DNA of 15,161 nucleotides from positions 1-15,161 of the forward strand of contig JANXTN010000330.1 in NCBI GenBank assembly GCA_025352435.1, given 5' to 3'. The position numbers were made by a program, and so were the translations under genes. Of the stretch, positions 7,599 through 14,821 are shown in pieces. The notes under the pieces are model-generated. The model did no database searches. It saw nothing but the letters and a program-made list of their open reading frames with translations, and was not told the DNA's origin. Each line of letters starts with the position of its first letter. Within the stretch, counting starts at the first letter, position 1. This stretch comes from Ferruginibacter sp. GTDB taxonomy: Bacteria > Bacteroidota > Bacteroidia > Chitinophagales > Chitinophagaceae.

Positions 7599-8003
7599 AT
7601 GACCGCAAACATAATTTATAAAGGAACACTTAGATGCGAAGCCACTCACCTGCAGAGCGAAAGCGTAATAGAAACTGATGCCCCAACTGATAATAGGGGA
7701 AAAGGTGAACGTTTTAGTCCTACAGATTTGTTGTGTGTTTCACTTGCAACCTGCATTGTCACTACAATCGGCATAAAAGCAGCCGATATGAATATTGATC
7801 TTACAAATACTAAAGTGGAAGTTACCAAACACATGCTGCCTGACCCAAGAAGGGTTGCAAAAATTGAAGTGGATTTAAATATGCCGGCAAGTTTCCAACT
7901 GGATGAAAAAGATAGAATTGTTTTGGAAAGAGTTGGAAATAATTGTCCGGTAACAAAAAGTCTTCATCCGGATATGGAGGTAATTATAAAGTACAACTGG
8001 TAG
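7599..8003 (+). CDS. OsmC/Ohr-family peroxiredoxin-like protein
   Basis: The 134-residue product has the OsmC fold signature. The peroxidatic cysteine Cys52 lies in SLATC after the FSPTDLL motif that starts the central helix. The resolving cysteine Cys116 lies in NNCPVTKSLHP. Members reduce organic or fatty-acid hydroperoxides in the cytoplasm using dithiol donors, often lipoyl or dihydrolipoamide-linked proteins. The lipA gene is close by, but divergent and separated by another gene, so no operon link is claimed. An extra Cys46 lies near the active site. The ATG follows an A-rich leader (TTAAAAAA). The gene ends three bases before the end of the convergent DUF2851 gene. The exact subfamily (OsmC, Ohr or YhfA-like) cannot be settled by eye. 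Confidence 0.9.
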   Translation: MTANIIYKGTLRCEATHLQSESVIETDAPTDNRGKGERFSPTDLLCVSLATCIVTTIGIKAADMNIDLTNTKVEVTKHMLPDPRRVAKIEVDLNMPASFQLDEKDRIVLERVGNNCPVTKSLHPDMEVIIKYNW

Positions 8004-8006
8004 CCA

Positions 8007-9275
8007 CTATGCTACAATATCTTCTTTCAGGATTTTGTTGCCCACTGCACAATCCAAACAGCGCCTAAGGTTACAATATTGGTTTTTTAGCTGAATGAGC
8101 GCTTGTGAATCGAATGCGGTTTTATTTTTCACGCCTAATGCTGAAAATCCTTTTGTAATAAAATTTTGTTCCGGTAATAATTGTGTTGCCCATAACAATG
8201 CCTTCTCTTTATAATGCTCTGCATTATGGTACCACCCATAAGCATATAAAGCAGGCAAAACAGTATTGAGGATAATGTTTTGGATCATCTGCCTACCAAG
8301 TATTTTCTTTTTAAATTCACCTTCTTCATCAAATAAATAATGATAATGCCAATAATCGTTTGCAGTTACTTCAAAGAGTTTTTCAACCTCTTTTAAACTT
8401 TCTGATTCTTTTATTATGGAAAACAAATGACTGCTATTGTGTACCAATTTTGCTAACTGAGATAATCTTATTGTGGGAAAATTTGCGGGCCGCATTCTTA
8501 AAAAATAAACAGACATGTGCGTAGGCTGCAAATCATATTTTTTTTGAAGGAATAGATATTCTTTCTTCAACATGATTGCATAATCGTCTGTAAAATCCTT
8601 ATCTAACAGGCCGCATTGCCCCATCAGCATAGCTTCCAGTTGATGGAGTTGGTTTTTGTGCTTAGCTAATATACTTAAGGGAATGGAAACAGCCATACTT
8701 TCAAAAGCACCGCTATTAATTTTAATTCCAAAATTTCTAGCAAGTAACTGCCAAAATATTTCTTCCCAATGATTGTTGTTTTGTTTTAACTTTTCAGCAA
8801 TAACGGTTCCCCTTTCCTGTAATCTTTCTACATATAGTCGGTGTTTCCATGCGGTGAACGTGAACTCATTTACTCTCATAATCTGATCTTGGCAGGGAAT
8901 AAAATGGCGGTTTAGCATCAATTTTTCATACCTTAAAAGTAACACTGATGAGACCCTGCTACTCAGTTCAAGTGTAGGAATATCAACGCCTATAATTTTA
9001 TCGTTGTTCCATACCACGTGTAAAATAACATTATTGTAATTGCTGTCATTGCTGTGTTTGTGTACATCCCATTCACTTGCATTTATATGAATTTCAACAC
9101 TTCCTGCAAGCGTAGTTTCTCCGACTTTTACCCTTGCGTTTAAAAAATCAGGACCTTGATTACTGTTGTGAAAGCCTGTATTTAAAATCTGTATTTCTTC
9201 TCCTTTTGTAGAAGTAAGATGACCCTTATTGTAGTATTGAAATTGCCAGATAAACTGAAGGAGTTGTTCGGTCAT
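8007..9275 (-). CDS. DUF2851 family protein
   Basis: The 422-residue product is recognised as DUF2851 (PF11013), a family common in Bacteroidota without assigned function. The N-terminal third carries the family hallmark, Gly41-Pro42-Asp43-Phe44, then Gly58-Ser-Val-Glu61-Ile-His63, then Trp69 with His72 and His74, then VILHVVW. The spacing resembles a PD-(D/E)XK nuclease core with His in place of the usual Lys. Cys128 (in FIPCQ) and a C-terminal C-x4-C-x2-C (Cys401, Cys406, Cys409) could together hold a metal or Fe-S cluster. No signal peptide or membrane helix is present, so it should be cytoplasmic. It is the last gene of the fdx-iscX-kdsC-ubiA-maf run, 63 bases after maf. The family assignment is firm; the nuclease idea is inference. 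Confidence 0.9.
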   Translation of the reverse strand: MTEQLLQFIWQFQYYNKGHLTSTKGEEIQILNTGFHNSNQGPDFLNARVKVGETTLAGSVEIHINASEWDVHKHSNDSNYNNVILHVVWNNDKIIGVDIPTLELSSRVSSVLLLRYEKLMLNRHFIPCQDQIMRVNEFTFTAWKHRLYVERLQERGTVIAEKLKQNNNHWEEIFWQLLARNFGIKINSGAFESMAVSIPLSILAKHKNQLHQLEAMLMGQCGLLDKDFTDDYAIMLKKEYLFLQKKYDLQPTHMSVYFLRMRPANFPTIRLSQLAKLVHNSSHLFSIIKESESLKEVEKLFEVTANDYWHYHYLFDEEGEFKKKILGRQMIQNIILNTVLPALYAYGWYHNAEHYKEKALLWATQLLPEQNFITKGFSALGVKNKTAFDSQALIQLKNQYCNLRRCLDCAVGNKILKEDIVA

Positions 9276-9338
9276 ACGTGGAATAAAAAATTAAATGTAA
9301 CGAATTTATTCACTACTTTTTTTATGGAAAATAATATT

Positions 9339-9914
9339 TTAATGAGATTCAAATTCCTGTAAAGCCGCTACAACCCTGCTGATGGGTAAACCCATAACGT
9401 TGTAAAAATCTCCATTGATATTCTTAATACCAACGGCTCCAATCCATTCCTGTATGGCATACGCACCGGCTTTATCAAACGGCTTGTATTTTTTTACATA
9501 ATAAGAAATCTGGGTTTCGGTGAGGGGGTGAAATATTACTTCTGTGACATCAGCAAAGTAAGTTTCTTTTAATTTATTAAAAATATATACGCCTGTTATA
9601 ACAGTATGTTTATTACCGGAAAGTTTAGAAATAATTTTGACTGCATCTTCTTCATCCCGAGGTTTACCAATTACTTCGCCATTACAAACTACAATTGTAT
9701 CTGCAGCAATAATTACTTTATGAGATGCATTTTTATCAGCTATTGCCAATGCTTTATTTTTAGCGATGTGTATTGCGATTTCATTAAATGATAGACCTGA
9801 TGGATAGCTTTCATCTGTATCTGCGACTATTATCTCAAAATCAATTTCAGCAAGATGGAGTAATTCTCTCCGGCGAGGAGATTGTGAAGCAAGGATCACT
9901 TTCTGGTTAAACAT
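9339..9914 (-). CDS. maf: Maf-like nucleoside triphosphate pyrophosphatase (dTTP/UTP type)
   Basis: A cytoplasmic house-cleaning enzyme that hydrolyses nucleoside triphosphates, including modified ones, to the monophosphate and pyrophosphate. The length of 191 residues is normal. Diagnostic motifs are LASQSPRRRELL near the N-terminus (Ser10, Ser12, Arg14, Arg15), catalytic Asp72 in AADTIV, GKPRDEEDA (83-91), DKAGAYAIQ (147-155) and YNVMGLP (171-177). The DKAGAYAIQ form fits the YhdE-like dTTP/UTP-specific branch; that subgroup call is by motif resemblance only. Its ATG shares a base with the stop codon of the prenyltransferase gene (TAATG), so the two are probably translationally coupled. Confidence 0.95.
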   Translation of the reverse strand: MFNQKVILASQSPRRRELLHLAEIDFEIIVADTDESYPSGLSFNEIAIHIAKNKALAIADKNASHKVIIAADTIVVCNGEVIGKPRDEEDAVKIISKLSGNKHTVITGVYIFNKLKETYFADVTEVIFHPLTETQISYYVKKYKPFDKAGAYAIQEWIGAVGIKNINGDFYNVMGLPISRVVAALQEFESH

Positions 9915-10861
9915 TATAAAATAAATTTTACAAATAACATGGATAATATGCCTGCAAGCATTACAAGTTTTACAATTTTACTGAGCGCATTGTAATGAAC
10001 TGTAGTAGAGGCTTTATATAATTTATGCAGCAAAACAGCCAAAGGTAAAAAAGTTAAAAACAGTATGTAAAGGGCAGCCCACCACCAACCTGACTGCCAG
10101 GCATATAATTGTAAAACTGCCAGAAGTGCCAGACAGACCGATATCCATATAGCTGTAAAAATTTTAGAAGCAGGTACACCCCACACAATTGGCATGGTGT
10201 TGCAATGGTATTTTCTGTCGCCTTCCATATCTTCCAAATCTTTCAATACCTCTCTAATTAACGTCATAACAAATGCAAAGGAAGTATACAATAATGTGAA
10301 TTTAAAAAACCTCGGGATATTCAAGTGTGAGGAATTTGCAGACCATCCTTCCAGTGAAAAAATATCAGCGCCACCAAAAAGATATACAACTAGAATTACC
10401 CAACCGGTAAGTGCGGCTATGATCAAATTACCGGATAATAATTTTCTTTTAAATGTGGTGGAATAAAATAACAGCAGGGCCACGCAAAAAATATTTACGA
10501 ATGAAATAAGCCACACGCCGGTTCTAAAACTAATATAAAAACTCAATATAATACCCAAAGTGGAAAGTAATAGATGCCACACAATCGCCCATCTTCTTTT
10601 AATGAATTTATTGATTATTATCCGCTGAGGCTTATTTATAATATCAATTTGAATATCAAAATAATCATTAATAATATAGCCGCCAGCTGCAATAAAAACC
10701 GATGCTGTCATTAAAATAAAAAAAAGAAATTCGTTATTGTTAGTAGGATATTTTGTTAAAAGAGGGGTGTAAATGCAAAAATAAAAGAGTATCTGCGTGA
10801 TTGCTATGAACACCAGATTTGGCCATCTTATCAACCTGAAAAATGCAATTACCAATTTCAT
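9914..10861 (-). CDS. UbiA-family prenyltransferase (geranylgeranylglycerol-phosphate geranylgeranyltransferase-like)
   Basis: The 315-residue integral membrane protein has about eight to nine hydrophobic helices. It carries the two aspartate-rich motifs that bind Mg2+ and prenyl diphosphate: NDYFDIQID (Asn65, Asp66, Asp69, Asp73) and DLEDMEGD (Asp208, Asp211, Asp215). The family transfers prenyl chains to aromatic or glycerol-phosphate acceptors. Bacteroidota proteins of this type are commonly annotated as archaeal-like geranylgeranylglycerol-phosphate geranylgeranyltransferase, and the Asp-rich motif sequence fits that branch better than MenA, as far as can be judged by eye. The acceptor is not established. 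It sits 29 bases after the kdsC-like gene and overlaps maf by one base (TAATG), in a cluster arrangement that recurs in this phylum. Confidence 0.85.
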   Translation of the reverse strand: MKLVIAFFRLIRWPNLVFIAITQILFYFCIYTPLLTKYPTNNNEFLFFILMTASVFIAAGGYIINDYFDIQIDIINKPQRIIINKFIKRRWAIVWHLLLSTLGIILSFYISFRTGVWLISFVNIFCVALLLFYSTTFKRKLLSGNLIIAALTGWVILVVYLFGGADIFSLEGWSANSSHLNIPRFFKFTLLYTSFAFVMTLIREVLKDLEDMEGDRKYHCNTMPIVWGVPASKIFTAIWISVCLALLAVLQLYAWQSGWWWAALYILFLTFLPLAVLLHKLYKASTTVHYNALSKIVKLVMLAGILSMLFVKFIL

Positions 10862-10890
10862 TTATTGTATTATCAGGTAAAGAATAATTT

Positions 10891-11412
10891 TTAAATGGAA
10901 GATATTTCATTGGCCTCGTGCCAGTGTCCGTTGAGTTTTAAAACTTTTTCTATTACATCTCTCACACATCCTTTGCCACCTGACATAGGAGAAATATAAT
11001 GTGCAATACTTTTTACTTCAGCAACTGCATCTGCCGGTACACAGGCAACTCCTGCCTCTTTCATAGGTAATACGTCAGGTACATCATCACCCATGTATAA
11101 AATTTCTTCTTTCTTAAAATTGTGCTTTGTAATAAAATTTAAGACAATTTCTTTTTTGTCAGTTACAGCAAGGAAAATGTGTTGAATACCTAATTTTTCT
11201 AAACGAAATTTTACAGCATTTGAGTTGCCTCCGGAGATTATTAATATTTCGTAGCCTTTTTTTATAGCGAGTTGTAAAGCATAGCCATCTTTAATATTCA
11301 TTTGCCGGACCTGCTCACCATTATCAAGTAAAAAAATAGAACCATCTGTAAGCACGCCATCTACATCAAAAATAAAGAGCTTTATGTTTTTTAATAGTGC
11401 TAAAACATTCAT
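10891..11412 (-). CDS. kdsC: 3-deoxy-D-manno-octulosonate 8-phosphate phosphatase-like HAD hydrolase
   Basis: The 173-residue HAD phosphatase of the C0 type has no cap domain and usually forms tetramers. It is predicted to release phosphate from Kdo-8-phosphate in lipopolysaccharide core synthesis. Motif I is DVDGVLTDG with nucleophile Asp16 and general acid Asp18. Motif II is IISGG with Ser60. The motif III lysine is Lys86 or Lys87, and motif IV is MGDDVPD with Asp109 and Asp110. The C-terminal GGKGCVRDVIE (145-155) is characteristic of KdsC. The length matches KdsC (about 170-190). It starts five bases after the end of iscX and lies 29 bases before the prenyltransferase gene. A related sugar-phosphate phosphatase (for example the nonulosonate branch) is the main alternative. 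Confidence 0.92.
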   Translation of the reverse strand: MNVLALLKNIKLFIFDVDGVLTDGSIFLLDNGEQVRQMNIKDGYALQLAIKKGYEILIISGGNSNAVKFRLEKLGIQHIFLAVTDKKEIVLNFITKHNFKKEEILYMGDDVPDVLPMKEAGVACVPADAVAEVKSIAHYISPMSGGKGCVRDVIEKVLKLNGHWHEANEISSI

Positions 11413-11417
11413 ACATT

Positions 11418-11654
11418 TTATTTTTGATTATCTCTCCATTCATACACCCACGTGCTTTGTATCATCTCTAAATGCCCTTCGTTACTTTCTTCTCTCTTGC
11501 CCACAAAACTGGGAATTTCCAAAACCCAACTCAATAAGTCTGTAAACCGCAATCTGTAAATTTTCCCTTCGTTAAACTCATCGCCAAATTTTTCATAGAG
11601 TTTGATGGCTATATCTTCATAATCGTTCCAATGAATGGGTAATTCAAAACTCAT
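11418..11654 (-). CDS. iscX: Fe-S cluster assembly protein IscX
   Basis: The 78-residue acidic protein matches IscX (E. coli about 66 residues). Shared features are the opening W-x-D with IAIKLYEKFGDEF (about residues 9-28), then RLRFTDLLSWVLEI (34-47), then SNEGHLEMIQSTWVYEW at the C-terminus. IscX binds iron and the cysteine desulfurase IscS and tunes [Fe-S] cluster assembly. In proteobacteria it directly follows fdx at the end of the isc operon, and here it also follows the ferredoxin gene by 24 bases. None of iscS, iscU, hscA or hscB is in the window. The next gene, a kdsC-like phosphatase, begins only five bases after its stop, so iscX is embedded in the longer operon. Confidence 0.93.
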   Translation of the reverse strand: MSFELPIHWNDYEDIAIKLYEKFGDEFNEGKIYRLRFTDLLSWVLEIPSFVGKREESNEGHLEMIQSTWVYEWRDNQK

Positions 11655-11678
11655 TTGTAATTCTTTTTAATTGTTCAA

Positions 11679-12014
11679 TTATTCACCTAAAAACTGAGAT
11701 TGATCGGGTAATGTTACTTCGATTACTCCTTCGTCTTCCACTAAAACACATTGGCAACCAAGTCTGGAATTCAATCTTGGGTTAATAGCTCGGTCAATAA
11801 AATCTTCTTCTTTATCGCTTAATTCTTCCACTAATTCTTCGCCCTTACTAATATACAAATGGCAGGTGCTGCATGCGCAAACCCCGCCACAGTTGTGATG
11901 TAGATCGATATTATTTTTTAGAGCAACTTCTAAAATAGATTCTCCTGCTGAAATGTTTGAAATTGTAATGGGTGTTAATCCTTTCTGTTCAAAATTAAAA
12001 GTGATACTGTACAT
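11679..12014 (-). CDS. fdx: [2Fe-2S] ferredoxin, adrenodoxin/ISC type
   Basis: A small electron carrier of about 111 residues from the chosen start. Cluster ligands are seen as C-x5-C-x2-C (Cys42, Cys48, Cys51 within HNCGGVCACSTCHLYI) and a distal Cys87 in RLGCQC. This is the adrenodoxin/ISC arrangement, distinct from the plant type. The frame is open up to an ATG at 12071, which would add 19 residues (MHVLDNSYFIVRLHFENNS). The ATG at 12014 is preferred for two reasons. The protein then starts MYSITFNFE, directly in the first strand like other members. An exact -7 promoter element (12033-12040) also lies inside the extension. It is the first gene of the fdx-iscX-kdsC-ubiA-maf-DUF2851 run and probably serves Fe-S assembly together with IscX. 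Confidence 0.92.
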   Translation of the reverse strand: MYSITFNFEQKGLTPITISNISAGESILEVALKNNIDLHHNCGGVCACSTCHLYISKGEELVEELSDKEEDFIDRAINPRLNSRLGCQCVLVEDEGVIEVTLPDQSQFLGE

Positions 12015-12032
12015 GCTATTGTTTTCGAAGTG

Positions 12033-12040
12033 CAAACGTA
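12033..12040 (-). promoter_or_regulatory. Candidate -7 promoter element for the fdx operon
   Basis: TACGTTTG on the - strand matches the Bacteroidota -7 consensus TAnnTTTG exactly and lies 18 bases before the ATG at 12014. The -33 region is weak (TTAG, 18 bases upstream). If active, transcripts would begin downstream of the ATG at 12071, which rules that codon out as the start for this promoter. Confidence 0.4.
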
Positions 12041-12140
12041 CTATAAAATAGCTGTTATCTAACACATGCATGTTGAAACTACAACTTCCGTAAACTTTAA
12101 TTACTATTTTGCAGACGCTTGATTAAAACTTTTCAACAAA

Positions 12141-12770
12141 ATGAAACTCTATTTATACTTTTTAACATCAATATTGATTACTCTCTCTGCAATTTCCTGT
12201 AAAGATAAAAAGGGAGAACAGCCACTGCCACCGCCACTGGTAAAAAAGGAACCTGCAAAACTTACTTCAAAAGAGGTTCCTCTTAAGGGTCCGATTGTAA
12301 ATATTATTGATACCGTTGAAACAAAGAGATTAGTGCTTTGTGTAAAAGACAGCTCATCTACAAGCATCGGCTTGAGCGAAAAATTAAGCAACATTTTAAA
12401 TAAAAGAATACCCAACGCCATTTCAATTACCAAGTTAAAAATAGTCAGTCAGCCAATTGCATGGTACAAGTCACAAAAGCCTCCTTTCTTTTTTGAAGTC
12501 GGAATACCTATAGATAAAATTCCTCTAAAATTGCCGAAGGGTTTTATAATTAAAAAAACAGGCGGTGACAGTGCATTGGTTGCACATTTTTTTGGTCCGA
12601 ATATACTTAGCAGTGTAGGTTATGATGCTTTGGGAGAAATGCTGAAGGAACGAAAAAAACAGAGAGCCGCACCTGCCTACGAAATTTATATGGACAATCC
12701 TTTTGAAATTAAAAAAGGAAAAATAGATCCTTACAAACAGCAAACAGACATTGTGCTTCCGTACAAATAA
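12141..12770 (+). CDS. Lipoprotein with GyrI-like effector-binding domain
   Basis: The 209-residue product has a lipoprotein signal peptide ending SAISC (lipidated Cys20). A Lys/Pro-rich linker follows (about residues 21-50, with PLPPPLVKKEP). The region from about residue 60 to the end reads like a GyrI/AraC effector-binding domain (PF06445 or SOUL-related fold). Supporting pieces are EVGIPIDKIPLKLPKG (119-134), the GGDSALVAHFFGP strand (141-153), GYDALGEML (160-168) and PAYEIYMDNP (178-187), whose Glu181 matches the conserved ligand-facing glutamate. The protein ends in TDIVLPYK, the typical last strand. Cytoplasmic relatives bind hydrophobic cations or inhibit gyrase; here the domain is exported and membrane-tethered. 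It is divergent from fdx and convergent with the esterase gene. A near-consensus CTATTTTG (12104-12111) may be its -7 element. The ligand is unknown. Confidence 0.78.
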   Translation: MKLYLYFLTSILITLSAISCKDKKGEQPLPPPLVKKEPAKLTSKEVPLKGPIVNIIDTVETKRLVLCVKDSSSTSIGLSEKLSNILNKRIPNAISITKLKIVSQPIAWYKSQKPPFFFEVGIPIDKIPLKLPKGFIIKKTGGDSALVAHFFGPNILSSVGYDALGEMLKERKKQRAAPAYEIYMDNPFEIKKGKIDPYKQQTDIVLPYK

Positions 12771-12785
12771 TTTTTCGATTTTTAT

Positions 12786-13922
12786 TTAATTCATCCACCA
12801 TTTGTAAAACGCAGGGAACCATTTGCGCCAGGTTTGTTCATTGTGCTTACCATTTCCATCTACATTAAATGAAACATCATTTTTTGTATTTTTAGCAATA
12901 TTGTTTTTTATTCTTTCCATATTTTTTACCATATCACTGCTTTCATTTTCTCCCGCATAAAACCAAAAGCGGTTTTTTGTTTTGTGCGATATTTTTTTGG
13001 TTAAAGAATCTATAGAAGGAGCAATCCAAAAGGCCGGAGAAAAAATACCCGCAGTACCAAATGTATTAGGATATTTTATAACAGCATACGTGCTGATTAA
13101 TCCACCCAAACTGCTACCTGCAATAGCTGTGTTGGTCTTATCTTTTTTAGTTCTGTATTTTTTATCGATAAACTTTTTTAGAGTTGTTGCTATAAAATCG
13201 ACATATTGTTTTCCTTCTCCTACACCATATTTTTTATTATCCTCGAAATTGTATTCGGCAATTCTCCTATCATTTCCATGATCAATACCTACAATAATAG
13301 CATATTTAGTGGTTTGCTTTTGTAAGGTATCAAGCGCTTCATCAATTCCCCATTCACCAAAGGGAGCAATAAATTCGTCAAACAAATTTTGCCCGTCATG
13401 CATATACAATACGGGATACCGACTTTTTGAAACGTAATAATTTTCAGGTAAATAAATTGTCACTCTTCTAAATCGAGCCAGCTGTGGGATATAAAAATTG
13501 TCTGTTATGTGGTACACATTTTTAGATGCAGTGTGTTTTTTTGTTTGGGAAGCATTTTGTTTCCAGCCGTAAATGTTTATTTTAATTGAATAATCTTTTT
13601 CAATTTCCAGAGTGTGGTTACCTATGTTTTCTCCCGCTGCTGTTACTTCTTCTGTCTCCCATGTGCCTTGTGTAAATTTATAATTGAGAGTTCCAGCGGG
13701 TAAATCTTTTAAAAGAATTTCCCAGTTGCCGGTATTATTCTTTTTAAGTCGATAGGTTTCAGCCCCCGGATTCCAATTATTGAATGTACCAGTTATGTAA
13801 ATTTTTTCTGCTTTTTTGGTCGAGATATCATTTACTACAATTGTAATATTATTTTGACAGTATGCTTTTAGTGAAAACAGGAAAAGAAAAACTATCCAGT
13901 ATTTAAAATAGGCGGTTTTCAT
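12786..13922 (-). CDS. Secreted esterase (esterase D/Fes family) with N-terminal glycogen-binding-like domain
   Basis: The 378-residue product has a signal peptide (about 1-22, ending KAYCQ). The Cys is preceded by Tyr, so it is not a lipobox. Residues 25-115 form an AMPK/CBM48-like beta-sandwich (KIYITGTFNNWNPGAETYRL, then LPAGTLNYKFTQGTWETEE). Residues 135-378 form an alpha/beta-hydrolase of the putative esterase family PF00756, with LYMHDGQNLFD (172-182) and the nucleophile elbow GSSLGG (Ser271). The likely acid is Glu325 in AGENES and the likely His is His360 in GNGKHNEQTW. Relatives hydrolyse ester bonds in siderophores, feruloyl or acetyl xylans, or small acyl esters. The substrate cannot be told from sequence. 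It starts 24 bases after the DUF2520 gene on the same strand and may share its transcript. Confidence 0.88.
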   Translation of the reverse strand: MKTAYFKYWIVFLFLFSLKAYCQNNITIVVNDISTKKAEKIYITGTFNNWNPGAETYRLKKNNTGNWEILLKDLPAGTLNYKFTQGTWETEEVTAAGENIGNHTLEIEKDYSIKINIYGWKQNASQTKKHTASKNVYHITDNFYIPQLARFRRVTIYLPENYYVSKSRYPVLYMHDGQNLFDEFIAPFGEWGIDEALDTLQKQTTKYAIIVGIDHGNDRRIAEYNFEDNKKYGVGEGKQYVDFIATTLKKFIDKKYRTKKDKTNTAIAGSSLGGLISTYAVIKYPNTFGTAGIFSPAFWIAPSIDSLTKKISHKTKNRFWFYAGENESSDMVKNMERIKNNIAKNTKNDVSFNVDGNGKHNEQTWRKWFPAFYKWWMN

Positions 13923-13946
13923 AGGAATGATTTTAAAGTATGGAAA

Positions 13947-14702
13947 TTAATCATTCATAATCCCGTCTGTAAGCCTCATGTACAAGGTGCGTAATTTTGG
14001 ATATTCAGTTAATAATCTAAGATGTTTGTCAAGTGTAGTAATGTCACCTCTCACCGCAGGACCGGTTTGCACACTCAATGGCGAATTATTTTGAACCCTT
14101 GCAGAGGTTTGCTTTATAAGCGGTAGCAGCAATTTAAAGTCAACATTTTCGTCCTTACAAAATTTTTCCGCGACGCTGTAAAGGTAGTTTGTAAAATTGT
14201 TTACAATTACGGCTGATGCATGAAGCCTAAGCCGTTGTTCAGCATTTTGAATAGTCACGCTGTCGCTTAAAGTAAGTGCAAAATTTTTTATGAATTTTAT
14301 TGTTTCCTCGTTATTCCCCTCTATTAAAAAAGGAATTTCAGGAAGCATTTTCATTTCTTTTCTTAAAGTTTGAATTGGGTATAACACACCATAGTTTTTA
14401 GAAGTTTTTTCCAAAACTTCCATTCCGCAAGAGCCAGCTGTATGAACAACCGGTACTAATCCAAAATTTAAATTGTGAACAGCTTCGGGCAAAGAGTTAT
14501 CCGATAACGACACAATAACAATATCAATTTCCTGTTCATGCTCTTCTGAAAAATTTAAAAATTTACAAGAAAACCGTTTAGCAAAAGCTTCTCCTGCAAT
14601 ATGATTTCTTGCTATTACCTGAGTAATCTCGTGACCTTTCTCAATACAAAGTCTTGCCAACACGGTTGCTACATTACCACAGCCTACAACAGTTATTTTC
14701 AT
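13947..14702 (-). CDS. Rossmann-fold and DUF2520 domain protein
   Basis: The 251-residue product has an N-terminal NAD(P)-binding Rossmann domain beginning at the first residues (ITVVGCGNVATVLARL, with the G-x-G-N-V-A phosphate loop at residues 7-12). Further Rossmann strands follow (VIARN, then DIVIVSLSDN at about 60-69). A helical C-terminal DUF2520 domain (PF10728) begins at about residue 125, with the family motif LHASAVIVNNFTNYLY (210-225). The architecture resembles pyrroline-5-carboxylate reductase and 6-phosphogluconate dehydrogenase-type dehydrogenases, but the substrate is not known. It is cytoplasmic. In this window it lies upstream of the esterase gene, and the fdx operon follows beyond the convergent lipoprotein gene. 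Confidence 0.9.
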   Translation of the reverse strand: MKITVVGCGNVATVLARLCIEKGHEITQVIARNHIAGEAFAKRFSCKFLNFSEEHEQEIDIVIVSLSDNSLPEAVHNLNFGLVPVVHTAGSCGMEVLEKTSKNYGVLYPIQTLRKEMKMLPEIPFLIEGNNEETIKFIKNFALTLSDSVTIQNAEQRLRLHASAVIVNNFTNYLYSVAEKFCKDENVDFKLLLPLIKQTSARVQNNSPLSVQTGPAVRGDITTLDKHLRLLTEYPKLRTLYMRLTDGIMND

Positions 14703-14821
14703 TTAGATTAACTATACGCTTAGAAAAAATTATTTGTAAATATATTAAAACTAAAATATTAAAAAGCATCACAATAGTTTACCAAATATGATTTAAATAA
14801 TCATTTTTTCATTTTTAAATT

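Noticed and set aside
8003..8007. Shared terminator between the convergent OsmC-family and DUF2851 genes
   Set aside because: Only three bases separate the genes, and no hairpin with a T run was seen around the junction.
12104..12111. CTATTTTG as a -7 promoter element for the GyrI-like lipoprotein gene
   Set aside because: It has one mismatch to TAnnTTTG, and the nearest upstream TTG is 28 bases away, too far for a -33 element. It is mentioned with the gene but not called as a feature.
12982..13281. 99-codon + strand open frame inside the esterase gene
   Set aside because: It is antisense to the catalytic domain of a well-supported gene.
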